The translations under genes were made by a program, and so were the position numbers. Positions 1-8,074 of a stretch of 33,476 nt of DNA are shown here, piece after piece; position 1 is the first letter of the stretch, and every line of letters begins with the position of its first letter. The stretch is from Victivallales bacterium (GTDB taxonomy: Bacteria; Verrucomicrobiota; Lentisphaeria; Oligosphaerales; Oligosphaeraceae): the NCBI GenBank assembly GCA_017548425.1, contig JAFZAB010000240.1, forward strand, positions 1-33,476. The letters run 5' to 3'. The notes beneath the pieces are model-generated. The model did no database searches and had not been told where the DNA came from. It was given only the letters and a program-made list of their open reading frames with translations.

Positions 1-54
1 TAAAACCATAGGCCATAAGCCATAAGCATAATTTACCGCCTTGGCGGTAAATTA
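1..54 (-). repeat. 7-bp repeats plus perfect hairpin at the SDR gene 3' end
   Basis: Positions 29-54 form a perfect 26-bp palindrome: 12-bp arms TAATTTACCGCC and GGCGGTAAATTA around TT. Its edge contains the stop codon of the minus-strand dehydrogenase gene (52-54). Immediately beyond, read on the minus strand, come about three 7-bp units CTTATGG, CTTATGG and CCTATGG (about 7-27). There is no T-run after the hairpin, so it is not a textbook intrinsic terminator. The last codons of the gene include a further GGCGGT that could pair with the same ACCGCC arm, giving two alternative hairpins. The same 7-bp unit recurs near 18564-18599. Confidence 0.7.
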
Positions 55-807
55 TAAATGTAAACCGCCTGTCACCGGAATATCAATTCCCGTAATATAG
101 CTACCACACGGAGCCGCCAGAAGCAACGCCGAACCGGCGATATCATCCGCTGCACCAATACGATGTGTCGGTACCCAATTGATGAAATTTTCAACCATTT
201 TCGGATCGGAAAGCACTTTTGCGTTACGATCCGTCGCGATGATTCCAGGCGAAATCGTATTTGCTGTAATGCCGAATCGCCCGTAACTCCGCGCGATGTT
301 TATCATCATGTTCATCAACGACGATTTTGTCGAAGCATAGATGGCCAGATTCAGGCCCGGCCGATAGTGGTTGACGCTACTGATGCCGATGATACGGCCG
401 AAATTGCGCTCCTTCATGACTGTCAATGCACGCTGCAACAGGATGAAATTCGCCTTCACGTTTGCGGAATATTCCTTTTCGTACTCTTCCGTTGTAAAGT
501 CTTCGAATCCCATGTATGTCTGCATGGACGCATTCAGAACGAGAATGTCCGGAACATCCATCTTCGCCGCAAAAGCTTTCGTCGCCGCTTCATCGGACAA
601 ATCGCAAATGGCTTTTTCGCAGACGATTCCCTCTTTTTTGGCTTCTTCCACCGCCGCGTCCAATTTTTCCGATGGCTTACTGCCGTGGAAAACCACCTTC
701 GCTCCTGCACGGCCAAACGCCATGGCGATGGACTTGCCGATGCCACGGGAAGATCCCGTCACCAACGCCGTCTTGCCAGACAAATCAAACATTCCTGTTA
801 TTGTCAT
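52..807 (-). CDS. Short-chain dehydrogenase/reductase (SDR)
   Basis: This 251-residue protein is a classical SDR, an NAD(P)-dependent cytoplasmic oxidoreductase. The dinucleotide-binding motif TGSSRGIG lies at about residues 17-24. The catalytic Ser is at about 143-144 (GISSVN) and the Tyr-x3-Lys at Y157/K161 (YASTK). The usual NNAG motif is replaced by LNAS (91-94), a small departure. The end PVTGG is typical of the family. The start is supported by AGGTGA five bases upstream. Length fits gluconate 5-dehydrogenase, KduD or 3-oxoacyl-ACP reductase types, but the substrate cannot be fixed. It lies downstream of the GH10 and RraA-like genes on the same strand, across 224 bases, so a sugar-acid or polyol role is plausible (inference). 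Confidence 0.9.
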   Translation of the reverse strand: MTITGMFDLSGKTALVTGSSRGIGKSIAMAFGRAGAKVVFHGSKPSEKLDAAVEEAKKEGIVCEKAICDLSDEAATKAFAAKMDVPDILVLNASMQTYMGFEDFTTEEYEKEYSANVKANFILLQRALTVMKERNFGRIIGISSVNHYRPGLNLAIYASTKSSLMNMMINIARSYGRFGITANTISPGIIATDRNAKVLSDPKMVENFINWVPTHRIGAADDIAGSALLLAAPCGSYITGIDIPVTGGLHL

Positions 808-971
808 CTTGTCACCTAAATCATTCTATTCGTGTTATTAACAGCTATATATTCCATCACGCGAAGCGCATGAAAACCGCCGAGCCGCCGGAGCCGTTAG
901 CGTCCAATCACAATCAACATCTTGTTTCATCACGAAAGCCTTATTGATATCGTCGGCCCGGCGGCGAGGCA

Positions 972-1034
972 TTTTGTATGTTTTGTGTGTTTTGTGGTTA
1001 CAATTAGTGTTTATTCGTGTCCATTCGTGGTTTA
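972..1034 (-). repeat. Two short tandem-repeat arrays at the RraA-like gene 3' end
   Basis: Three 9-bp units TTTTGTATG, TTTTGTGTG and TTTTGTGGT lie at 972-998. They are followed by a second array containing TTATTCGTGT and CCATTCGTGG (10-bp period, 1011-1030), which runs into the stop codon (1032-1034) of the minus-strand RraA-like gene. Read on the minus strand the order is stop codon, ACCACGAATGGACACGAAT, then the CACAAAACA-type array. The rest of 808-1031 shows no gene; a further TATTCGTGTT occurs at about 828-837. Confidence 0.6.
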
Positions 1035-1787
1035 GAAATAACCGCCTTTCGCGATGATTTCAGAGATGGAATCGCCCTGCCGCACCCATGAGAAAATGTC
1101 GATTTCATTCTTCTCAATGCCTTCCGCGCGGAGCAGCACGGGATAGGCGATTTCACGTGGAATGCAAAGCACGCCGTCGATGTCGCCGAAAATGATATCG
1201 CCCGGACGAACGGTCACATTGCCAATCTTCACAGGAACTTGGTAATGCGTGATCATGCAACGGCCGAGACTGCCATTGGACGTGCGATATTTGTAGAAAA
1301 TCGGAAAGTTCTGTTCCAGAATCTGCTTTGTGTCGCGGATGCCGCCCGCAATGACCGCGCCGCGAATCTGCTTGCTCTTCGCCGTCGCCGTCATAACGCC
1401 GCCCCACAGCGACGCTTCCGTGTCTTCCGACGTGTCCCACACGACGACGCCTTCGGGCTTCATTTCGTCCAACATCTGCGCACGGAAGGTCATTTCGCCT
1501 TCGATCATCACGTTCGGTGCGCTCTTCACGGTGAACGCCTCGCCGCAAACGACCATTTCGTCCCGCAACGGCATGATGCTGCTCGGCAGATTCTGATGGA
1601 GCAGCGTCAATTCGCGCATGACGTCGTTGATACAGCCTGTATAGAGCCGTTCATAGCGTTCGCAAAGTTCTTTTACGGGAATCGGAAATTCGTTCGTCGG
1701 AATGTGCTGTCGCGTCGCGATCAGCTTGTCCAGTTTCATCAGGCCTGCTTCTTTCGCGCGTTCACGCATGTCTTGTAGTGATGGCAT
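1032..1787 (-). CDS. RraA / HMG aldolase-like family protein
   Basis: This 251-residue protein belongs to the RraA-like fold family. That family includes 4-hydroxy-4-methyl-2-oxoglutarate and oxaloacetate-type aldolases/decarboxylases as well as the RNase E inhibitor RraA. The signature GGIRDTKQI (about 148-156, with R151 and D152) is preceded by WGGVMTATAK and followed by the typical tail GDIIFGDIDGVLCIP near 210-225. An extra N-terminal segment of about 40 residues is common in sugar-acid-associated members. The start follows AGGAG with 8-base spacing. The GH10 gene upstream ends only 12 bases away, and its TAG stop lies within this ribosome-binding region (TATAGGAG), so the two are very likely co-transcribed and perhaps translationally coupled. 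Real substrate unknown; aldolase/lyase action on a keto acid is the likeliest (inference). Confidence 0.88.
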   Translation of the reverse strand: MPSLQDMRERAKEAGLMKLDKLIATRQHIPTNEFPIPVKELCERYERLYTGCINDVMRELTLLHQNLPSSIMPLRDEMVVCGEAFTVKSAPNVMIEGEMTFRAQMLDEMKPEGVVVWDTSEDTEASLWGGVMTATAKSKQIRGAVIAGGIRDTKQILEQNFPIFYKYRTSNGSLGRCMITHYQVPVKIGNVTVRPGDIIFGDIDGVLCIPREIAYPVLLRAEGIEKNEIDIFSWVRQGDSISEIIAKGGYF

Positions 1788-1799
1788 GTTTTGTTTCTC

Positions 1800-3125
1800 C
1801 TATAGTTTGATTTCAAATTTGTTGGCAAGTTTTTTCAATAAAGATAATGGCCGTTTAACGACACCGCTGTCCGTTTCGACTTCAATGTCATAATCGCCAT
1901 AGAATCCTTTGAACACGGCCTCGCCGTTCATCGCATCCAGTTCGAGTTCCGTATGATACTGCTTCTGGAAGAGATTGCAAATCATTTCAAACGCGGGTTT
2001 CGGCGTGAAGTCATAACGAATCAATCCGCCGTAATAGTAGTTTTCACCGTAAGTCATATCACCAGGCACGGCACCATGCGCGAAACCGTCAACCAAATTC
2101 CAGTAGATGACGGCCTCCGTCGCCGGATGGCTGAACCACATGCGATAGAGATTGTATATGATTTCCATCTGAAGTTCTTCATCGGCGGCATTTCCGCTGT
2201 ACGCGGGAATCGTCGATTCCGTGATTTGAATCGGCTTGTTGAAACGACCGTATGTATCTAACACATTGAAAATCAATTCTGGATCATAGTATTTCCGCGC
2301 GGCTTCAAGCTCCTGTTCGGCACGATGGAACATGTGGAACTGCATGCCGATTTTGTCAATGCGCGCACCTTTCAGCAACGCGCGTTCAATCTGCATGTAG
2401 TAGCCGCTACGGCTCTTCAAGAAATTGCCAAACGTATGCGGTTTGTCTTCGTTGATAACCAACTGGTTGGCAGGGAAGAAGCGTTCGGCTTCCGCAAAGC
2501 TCCATTCGATGAAATCGTCTGCTTCGAAGAAGTTTCCATAACGCTCCGGTTGCGAACTTCTGAACGTCTCATTCGTGACCTCCCAATCGCGAATCCGCTT
2601 GGCGTAACGTTCCGCCAATTCGCGGAAACGTTTGTCAAGACACGCTTTTTCGTAGGCGATGTCGCCCATTGCCCATGACGGCATGAAGGCCGTGTAGTTC
2701 AGGCAGTGCGCTTTTGGCATGATGCCTTTCGCTTCACAATATTCGAGACAGAGGTCAGGCGCGGGGCGACGGTAGATTTTCGGGCTGTCTTTTGCGAAAC
2801 GCGGCTTTCCCTGCTCTGGCTCCAACGTGTTCCAGTAGAACGGAAGCGTCGCCATGTTAAATGCCTGCGCATAATACGCTTCATACTTCCGATTCTGCTC
2901 TTCGTTGGGAAATTCGCCGAGCATGAAAAGATTAGCACCGTATTTGAATTCGTGCGTCTTCTGGCAGATGCGCAGATGCGCCTTCTCGACTGGCTTGCCT
3001 TCCGCGTCAACCAAATTCAAATACGCATAGCCCTTGCGGTTCGCCTCGATTCCAGAAGCGATCCGATCCTCCATGTAATCTTTTTTCGCCTCAAATGGCT
3101 TCAATACGTCTCTGCGTGATTCCAT
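1800..3125 (-). CDS. Glycoside hydrolase family 10 (endo-1,4-beta-xylanase-like)
   Basis: A 441-residue GH10-type protein. The first 60 or so residues form an N-terminal extension, followed by a TIM barrel starting near FKYGANLFM (60-68). The acid/base is E186 in WEVTNE (Asn before it conserved) and the nucleophile is E303 in PIQITEST. MQFHMF (261-266) matches the conserved Q-x-H strand, and the substrate-site N/W positions (FYWNTLEPEQG, 96-106) are present. No signal peptide is visible after MESRRDVLK, unlike most xylanases, so it may act on imported oligosaccharides in the cytoplasm. First gene of a minus-strand set with RraA and SDR genes. The family is clear, but xylan as substrate is only the default assumption. 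Confidence 0.9.
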   Translation of the reverse strand: MESRRDVLKPFEAKKDYMEDRIASGIEANRKGYAYLNLVDAEGKPVEKAHLRICQKTHEFKYGANLFMLGEFPNEEQNRKYEAYYAQAFNMATLPFYWNTLEPEQGKPRFAKDSPKIYRRPAPDLCLEYCEAKGIMPKAHCLNYTAFMPSWAMGDIAYEKACLDKRFRELAERYAKRIRDWEVTNETFRSSQPERYGNFFEADDFIEWSFAEAERFFPANQLVINEDKPHTFGNFLKSRSGYYMQIERALLKGARIDKIGMQFHMFHRAEQELEAARKYYDPELIFNVLDTYGRFNKPIQITESTIPAYSGNAADEELQMEIIYNLYRMWFSHPATEAVIYWNLVDGFAHGAVPGDMTYGENYYYGGLIRYDFTPKPAFEMICNLFQKQYHTELELDAMNGEAVFKGFYGDYDIEVETDSGVVKRPLSLLKKLANKFEIKL

Positions 3126-3268
3126 TGGACTGCTCTTTTTGCTACATTTTGACCTTAAACTATAAAATAAACCATGATTCTACAATAATACCATTTTCCC
3201 ATGCTTCAATATGATGATATAGTATTCTTCAACTTTTCAAGCCATCCATTCATTTTACAAGACATATC

Positions 3269-6200
3269 ATGCCAAAATCCATTCGTTATCATTCCATTTT
3301 CATACTCTGCCTGTTATTAACGCAAACCATTATTGCCGAACCATTTGGATTTTCTGCCGACAAACGGAATTGGGAGACCGTCACGGAACCATACCCGTTG
3401 CCGCAGGCCACGACGCTCTATCAAGATGGCAAACCAGTCTTCGACATCATCACAACCAATACGCCCGGCGGCAAAGTCGCCGCGGAAGCCATTGCCAAAG
3501 AATGTCTTAAATACGGTGACGCGCCATCCATCATCATCGGTTCCGCAAAAGACCGTGTGCCGTCGCGAACCGCCATCATGCTTGGTAACATCATCGACAA
3601 TCCCGCCATGATGACGCTCTACGCCCGCAACGCCATCATCGCAGACAAACTTTTCCCCGGCCCTGGCGGCTTCGTCATCCGCACCATTTTCGAACCGTTC
3701 CATCGTGGAGCAGACGTTATCGCACTCGAAGCAAGTGACGATGACGGCCTTAAAAATGCCGCCGCCGATTTCATAAAATATTTGGACAAACAGCCGTTAC
3801 CTCCGATTTTCCAGGCTAATTATACGAACATCTCAAAAGTTTCCAAACCATCGGAAGACCATCTGGCCAAAGGACTTGAATTGGCAAAAACACGCCTCGC
3901 CACAGGCTTCCACACGAGTCTGGGCGGCCAATTGGCAGACATCGCCAAACGCTATCTCGTCTGGCAAGAGCCGCAGGAAGCAAAACTATATGTTGCCGTC
4001 GCTAAGCTCTTCAATGAAAGCGCCGTTGGCGATCCACGAAAATTCGGCGGCCCATGGGGCTTCGACAGTGATTTTCCATCTTATTTCGCCATCACTGGTT
4101 GGGATTTGATTGAACACGACTCGTCATTAACACCGCATGAACGGCTTGAAACCTGCCAGACGCTCATGAAATGGCTCAACGAAGCGATTGCCAGAGAAGC
4201 ACTTGCAGGAAGAAAAAGCCAAGCAGTCGTCTCCAACCACCTGACGTTCGCCTCGCAAGGCATGCTGGCCGGAGCCCTCTATTTCCAAAAGACTTATCCG
4301 AATCTCAAAACGCCGCATGACTGGCTCGCCGTCGCCAAAAGCAACTTCCACCGTCAAGTCACCGCCGGTAAAGTCATGGACGACTGCGACAGCTACCAAT
4401 GGCTGACATGGCGCCATTGCCTGACCTACACGCTCGCCCTGCCCGACGATACGTTCATCGACAACGGGATGTGTGCCTTAGGCGTTCGCGTCTGCGGTCT
4501 TACGATGGACAACATGGCCGCGCAAGCGCCCTACGGTGATGACAGCGGCTGGGCTTCCTCCGGTTCGGAAATGCCGTTCCTCCGCATGGCGTATGCCGCC
4601 ACACGTCTCCCGTTGGCAGGCACACTTCTCGCCATGAAAAGCGAACTGCGTTCCAAACCCGTCATCGGCGATTACGTCTGCCCACCTGTCTTCACGGAAA
4701 CAAACGAACTCTCCGGCCTGCAAATCCTCCCGTTGGACGCCAAATACCACGCTTCCGTCAAATCCGAAAGCCGCTTGCCGTTGGAAAAAATCTTTGACAA
4801 ACTCTCTTACCGTAAGTCACTGACGCAAAATGGATTGTATGTTCTCATCGACGGCGTCAACAACGGTGGTCATCGCCATGAAGACGCCAACAGCATCCTC
4901 CGCCTGTCCTTCTTGAACCGTAACTGGCTCATGGAAAACGACTATACGAAACCGCAACAGAAATACCACAACAGCCTGCTGATGCTCGTCAACGGCGAAG
5001 CTTTCAGTCTTCCCGACTACGTGGAATTGCTCTCAAGTGGTTCCAACGACGATATTTCATGGGCCTTCATTCGTGCCAATGATGTCGGTCCAGCCAACTG
5101 GACACGATATGTCTTTTGGCTCCACGACGAAGAGGCGATGGTCGTCATCGACAAAGTCGAAGCGAAATCCGCCGCACACTTCCAACTGAAACAACGGTGG
5201 AACGGCATTGGCGAATGCCAGCCGCGCAACGACGGCATCCAACTCTCTCAGAAGGGGCCTTTCCTCCGCCTGCAATGCTGGCAAGGCGCATCATTCACCA
5301 CCTCTGAAGACAGCGAACTCGGAAGAGGCTGGGCAAGATATCCTTACGCACCGCCAGTCGCCCATGTTCTCGACCAGACATTCAGCGAAAACATTCCCGC
5401 GCGCGGCCACACCATGCTCGGCACAGTCATCCATGGCGTCGCTTCCGGAGATGTTCCGCCATGGTCGTTTGTCCGCACAGACAACGGTTTCGAACTGGAT
5501 ACGGGTGTGAAAAAACATGTCGTCGCCTTCACGGATAATTCGTTGGTTGATTTCACCAGTCCGTCCAACAATCATCTGCCGGAACCACCACCGAGCCCCG
5601 TCATCAAAGCCGCCAAATTTACAGGCCGTTCGTTGGATGCCACTATCATCTGTACAGGCAAATCACCTTTTACCAAGGTGTTGCCAATACAGGACCTTTT
5701 GTTTGCCACGACGAAGACAGGCGATGTATTCGGTTTCGATGAGACAGGGAAAATCGTTCATTCGTTCTCCGTCAATGCGCAAATCAACGACATCGCCGCT
5801 GCCGATCTGGACAAAGACGGCCAGTTGGAACTCCTGCTGGCCTGCCAAGACTACACGTTGAAAGCCGTCAAACAAGATGGAACTCCCGTCTGGACATATA
5901 CGTTTGGATATTATCGCACAAAGCCGTTCTGCAACGTCGTCCGCATCGCGGATTTGGAAGGCGATGGAAATCCCACGATTCTCGTTGCTTGCGAAAACTG
6001 GCGCGTCTATGCGTTGGATTTCAACGGAAAGGAACGCTGGAATTTCGAAGTCGTCCGCCCCGCATGTGCCGTTGAAACAGCCGATATGGACGGCGACGGA
6101 AAGCTCGAAATCCTTTGCGGCACACGATATTACTACGCGACCGTCCTCAGCCACGAAGGCCGCAAAATCTGGGGCGGCAAATTCGCAAGAGGCTGCCAAG

Positions 6201-6649
6201 GCATCGCCGCACCGCTCTCCGGCGGCAAACAACGGACGCTCGTCATTGGCGGCGATGAAGGCAAAATCGACTTCTACCGCCCCGTCGGAAAAGAAATCAA
6301 GACGTTTGCGACAGGCGACCAACTCCGCATGGCCACCTTCATCCGTAGGCAGAATACGGACGAAAAGGAAGATGTTATCATCGGTTCGGACAATGGCTTC
6401 GCCTACCGCTTCGACTGCAACGGTAAACTCATCTGGAGCCGTAACTTATCATCATCCGTTCACGTTGTCCGTGCAGACGGCATGAACAGTATTTTCGGAA
6501 CGACAGCAGGCCATGTCGTCGTCATAGACGAAAACGGCTCCATCACCGCCACATATCGCTGCAATGGAGCCATTTCTGATATTCGTCCGCTCGACGGCGG
6601 CCGCTTGGCCGTCGTCACCGCCGCAGGAGAACTGATTATTCTAAAATAA
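3269..6649 (+). CDS. Secreted heparinase II/III-like protein with C-terminal FG-GAP/beta-propeller region
   Basis: An 1126-residue exported protein with a signal peptide of about 23 residues (hydrophobic FILCLLLTQTIIA before EPFG). Residues 25-180 look like the alpha/beta accessory domain found before many glycan-active enzymes. Residues 190-480 are a helical (alpha/alpha toroid-like) region with GDDSGWASSGSE. Residues 500-720 resemble the beta-sandwich of heparinase II/III-type lyases (GHRHEDANSILRLSF, WLMENDYTKP). From about 780 to the end are propeller-type repeats with Ca-binding loops ADLDKDGQLE, ADLEGDGNPT and ADMDGDGKLE. The role is probably cleavage or binding of an acidic polysaccharide outside the cytoplasm. 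The lyase assignment is by motif pattern only; the exact PL family is unsure. It stands alone, divergent from the GH10 set and convergent with the dehydratase gene. Confidence 0.7.
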   Translation: MPKSIRYHSIFILCLLLTQTIIAEPFGFSADKRNWETVTEPYPLPQATTLYQDGKPVFDIITTNTPGGKVAAEAIAKECLKYGDAPSIIIGSAKDRVPSRTAIMLGNIIDNPAMMTLYARNAIIADKLFPGPGGFVIRTIFEPFHRGADVIALEASDDDGLKNAAADFIKYLDKQPLPPIFQANYTNISKVSKPSEDHLAKGLELAKTRLATGFHTSLGGQLADIAKRYLVWQEPQEAKLYVAVAKLFNESAVGDPRKFGGPWGFDSDFPSYFAITGWDLIEHDSSLTPHERLETCQTLMKWLNEAIAREALAGRKSQAVVSNHLTFASQGMLAGALYFQKTYPNLKTPHDWLAVAKSNFHRQVTAGKVMDDCDSYQWLTWRHCLTYTLALPDDTFIDNGMCALGVRVCGLTMDNMAAQAPYGDDSGWASSGSEMPFLRMAYAATRLPLAGTLLAMKSELRSKPVIGDYVCPPVFTETNELSGLQILPLDAKYHASVKSESRLPLEKIFDKLSYRKSLTQNGLYVLIDGVNNGGHRHEDANSILRLSFLNRNWLMENDYTKPQQKYHNSLLMLVNGEAFSLPDYVELLSSGSNDDISWAFIRANDVGPANWTRYVFWLHDEEAMVVIDKVEAKSAAHFQLKQRWNGIGECQPRNDGIQLSQKGPFLRLQCWQGASFTTSEDSELGRGWARYPYAPPVAHVLDQTFSENIPARGHTMLGTVIHGVASGDVPPWSFVRTDNGFELDTGVKKHVVAFTDNSLVDFTSPSNNHLPEPPPSPVIKAAKFTGRSLDATIICTGKSPFTKVLPIQDLLFATTKTGDVFGFDETGKIVHSFSVNAQINDIAAADLDKDGQLELLLACQDYTLKAVKQDGTPVWTYTFGYYRTKPFCNVVRIADLEGDGNPTILVACENWRVYALDFNGKERWNFEVVRPACAVETADMDGDGKLEILCGTRYYYATVLSHEGRKIWGGKFARGCQGIAAPLSGGKQRTLVIGGDEGKIDFYRPVGKEIKTFATGDQLRMATFIRRQNTDEKEDVIIGSDNGFAYRFDCNGKLIWSRNLSSSVHVVRADGMNSIFGTTAGHVVVIDENGSITATYRCNGAISDIRPLDGGRLAVVTAAGELIILK

Positions 6650-6684
6650 CGGAAGTACCAACGGCGGGACGAGTGCGCCGCCCA

Positions 6685-8010
6685 CTATGACCATTGGCGG
6701 TCATTGGCCCATTCTTTGTTCCATTCATCCGTCGAAGCCCATGCTTCGGGGAAGTCTTTATGCAGTTTGGACGCGATCAGTTCTTCGTTCAGTTCATCAA
6801 TGCCCAGACCGGGCTTGTTCGGCACGTCGATATAGCCGTTCTTGATCTCCAACGACGGCTTGATCAAATCCTTCCACCACGGGACATCGACGGAATGCAC
6901 TTCCAGTGACATGAAGTTCCGCGTGGCCGCCGCGACATGCACCGCCGCCATGCAGCCAATTGGACTTTCCGCCATGTGCAGCGACATCTGGACGCCGTAG
7001 TCTTCCGCCATGTCGCCGATCTTCTTCGTCTCCAAAATGCCGCCTGCCGTCAGCACATCCGGATGAATGACGGCCAACGCGCCGCTCTTGAATAACGGCA
7101 CGAACGATTCCTTCAGATACATGTCTTCACCTGTACCGAGCGGAACCGTTGTCGATTGGGCCAGACGCACCCACTGATCCGTAAGTTGCCATGGAACAGC
7201 ATCTTCCATCCATGCCAGATTGAATTTTTCCAGACGACGGGCCAATTTGATACAATCTTCCAGAGGAATGTGTCCAAGATGGTCGATGGCGATCGGAATC
7301 TCATAGCCAGTCACGGCGCGACAATCCGCCATGTACTTCTCCAAGAAGTCCAAGCCTTTCTCCGTCAGATGGATGCCTGTGAACGGATGTGCCGTGTTGA
7401 AAAGATCATACGCCTCGCCGCGCATCGCCCGCGGATCAATGGAACCATGTGGCGTCGAAAACACGGTTTTCTTGTATTCGCGCATCTTCTCCAAGAAGCC
7501 CAACGGGGCCGACAGCGCTCCGGGCAGGTTCATAAGTAGTTCAATACCAAGATCCATCTTCAGGAATGTATAGCCCTGCTTCATGCGGTTTGCGAGCGCC
7601 TTGCCCATGTCGCGGCCGCCGCCATGGCTGTCCGTATCGCAGTAGAGACGGATTTTGTCACGGAACTTGCCGCCGAGCATCTGCCAGACGGGAACGCCCC
7701 ACACCTTCCCCGCCAGATCCCAGCAGGCCACTTCCAATGCGCAGACGCCGCCCGCCTGACGCGAATCGCCGCCGAACTGCTTGATGCGGCGGAAGATTTT
7801 CTCGACATTGCACGGATTCTCGCCGAGAATCCGCGACTTCAGCATCGCGGCATACGTGCGGCTGGAAGCATCTCGCACTTCGCCGTAACCGATAAGGCCT
7901 TGATTTGTATAGACTTTCACCAACGTGCAACGTTTTGGCGCACCATCGATATCCGCAAAACGGACATCCGTGATTTTCAACGAATTCGGATCTATTTTCT
8001 TGCTTTTCAT
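6685..8010 (-). CDS. Enolase-superfamily (mandelate racemase/muconate lactonizing type) sugar-acid dehydratase
   Basis: A 441-residue member of the enolase superfamily, whose enzymes abstract a proton next to a carboxylate, most often to dehydrate sugar acids. An N-terminal capping domain (about 10-125) is followed by a barrel. Candidate catalytic Lys is K151 in FLKMDLG. The Mg ligands are D243 (IAIDHLGH), E269 (WMEDAVP) and E295 (GTGEDMY), and H345 (MSLHMAES) is the probable general acid/base. An insertion of about 55 residues sits between K151 and the next strand (160-215). The product of such enzymes is usually a 2-keto-3-deoxy acid. Located 50 bases downstream of the ceramidase-like gene, same strand. 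No clear Shine-Dalgarno sequence is seen before the ATG. Confidence 0.88.
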   Translation of the reverse strand: MKSKKIDPNSLKITDVRFADIDGAPKRCTLVKVYTNQGLIGYGEVRDASSRTYAAMLKSRILGENPCNVEKIFRRIKQFGGDSRQAGGVCALEVACWDLAGKVWGVPVWQMLGGKFRDKIRLYCDTDSHGGGRDMGKALANRMKQGYTFLKMDLGIELLMNLPGALSAPLGFLEKMREYKKTVFSTPHGSIDPRAMRGEAYDLFNTAHPFTGIHLTEKGLDFLEKYMADCRAVTGYEIPIAIDHLGHIPLEDCIKLARRLEKFNLAWMEDAVPWQLTDQWVRLAQSTTVPLGTGEDMYLKESFVPLFKSGALAVIHPDVLTAGGILETKKIGDMAEDYGVQMSLHMAESPIGCMAAVHVAAATRNFMSLEVHSVDVPWWKDLIKPSLEIKNGYIDVPNKPGLGIDELNEELIASKLHKDFPEAWASTDEWNKEWANDRQWS

Positions 8011-8043
8011 ATTTTTTCTAGTATTCTAGGCGTCATGTATTTT

Positions 8044-8074
8044 GCTTTAAGCTTTAAGCTTTAAGCTTTAAGCT
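8044..8074 (-). repeat. 7-bp tandem repeat (GCTTTAA x4) spanning a stop codon
   Basis: Four perfect copies of GCTTTAA at 8044-8071 plus a partial GCT. The stop codon of the minus-strand ceramidase-like gene (8061-8063) lies inside the array, and the last codons (Leu-Lys-Ala-stop) are written by it. In the sense direction the unit is CTTAAAG; because 7 is not a multiple of 3, TAA is presented in all three frames. Confidence 0.8.

Noticed and set aside
6650..6684. GGCGG...CCGCC hairpin between convergent genes as a bidirectional terminator
   Set aside because: The stem is short and no T-run follows on either strand, so it is not reported as a feature.
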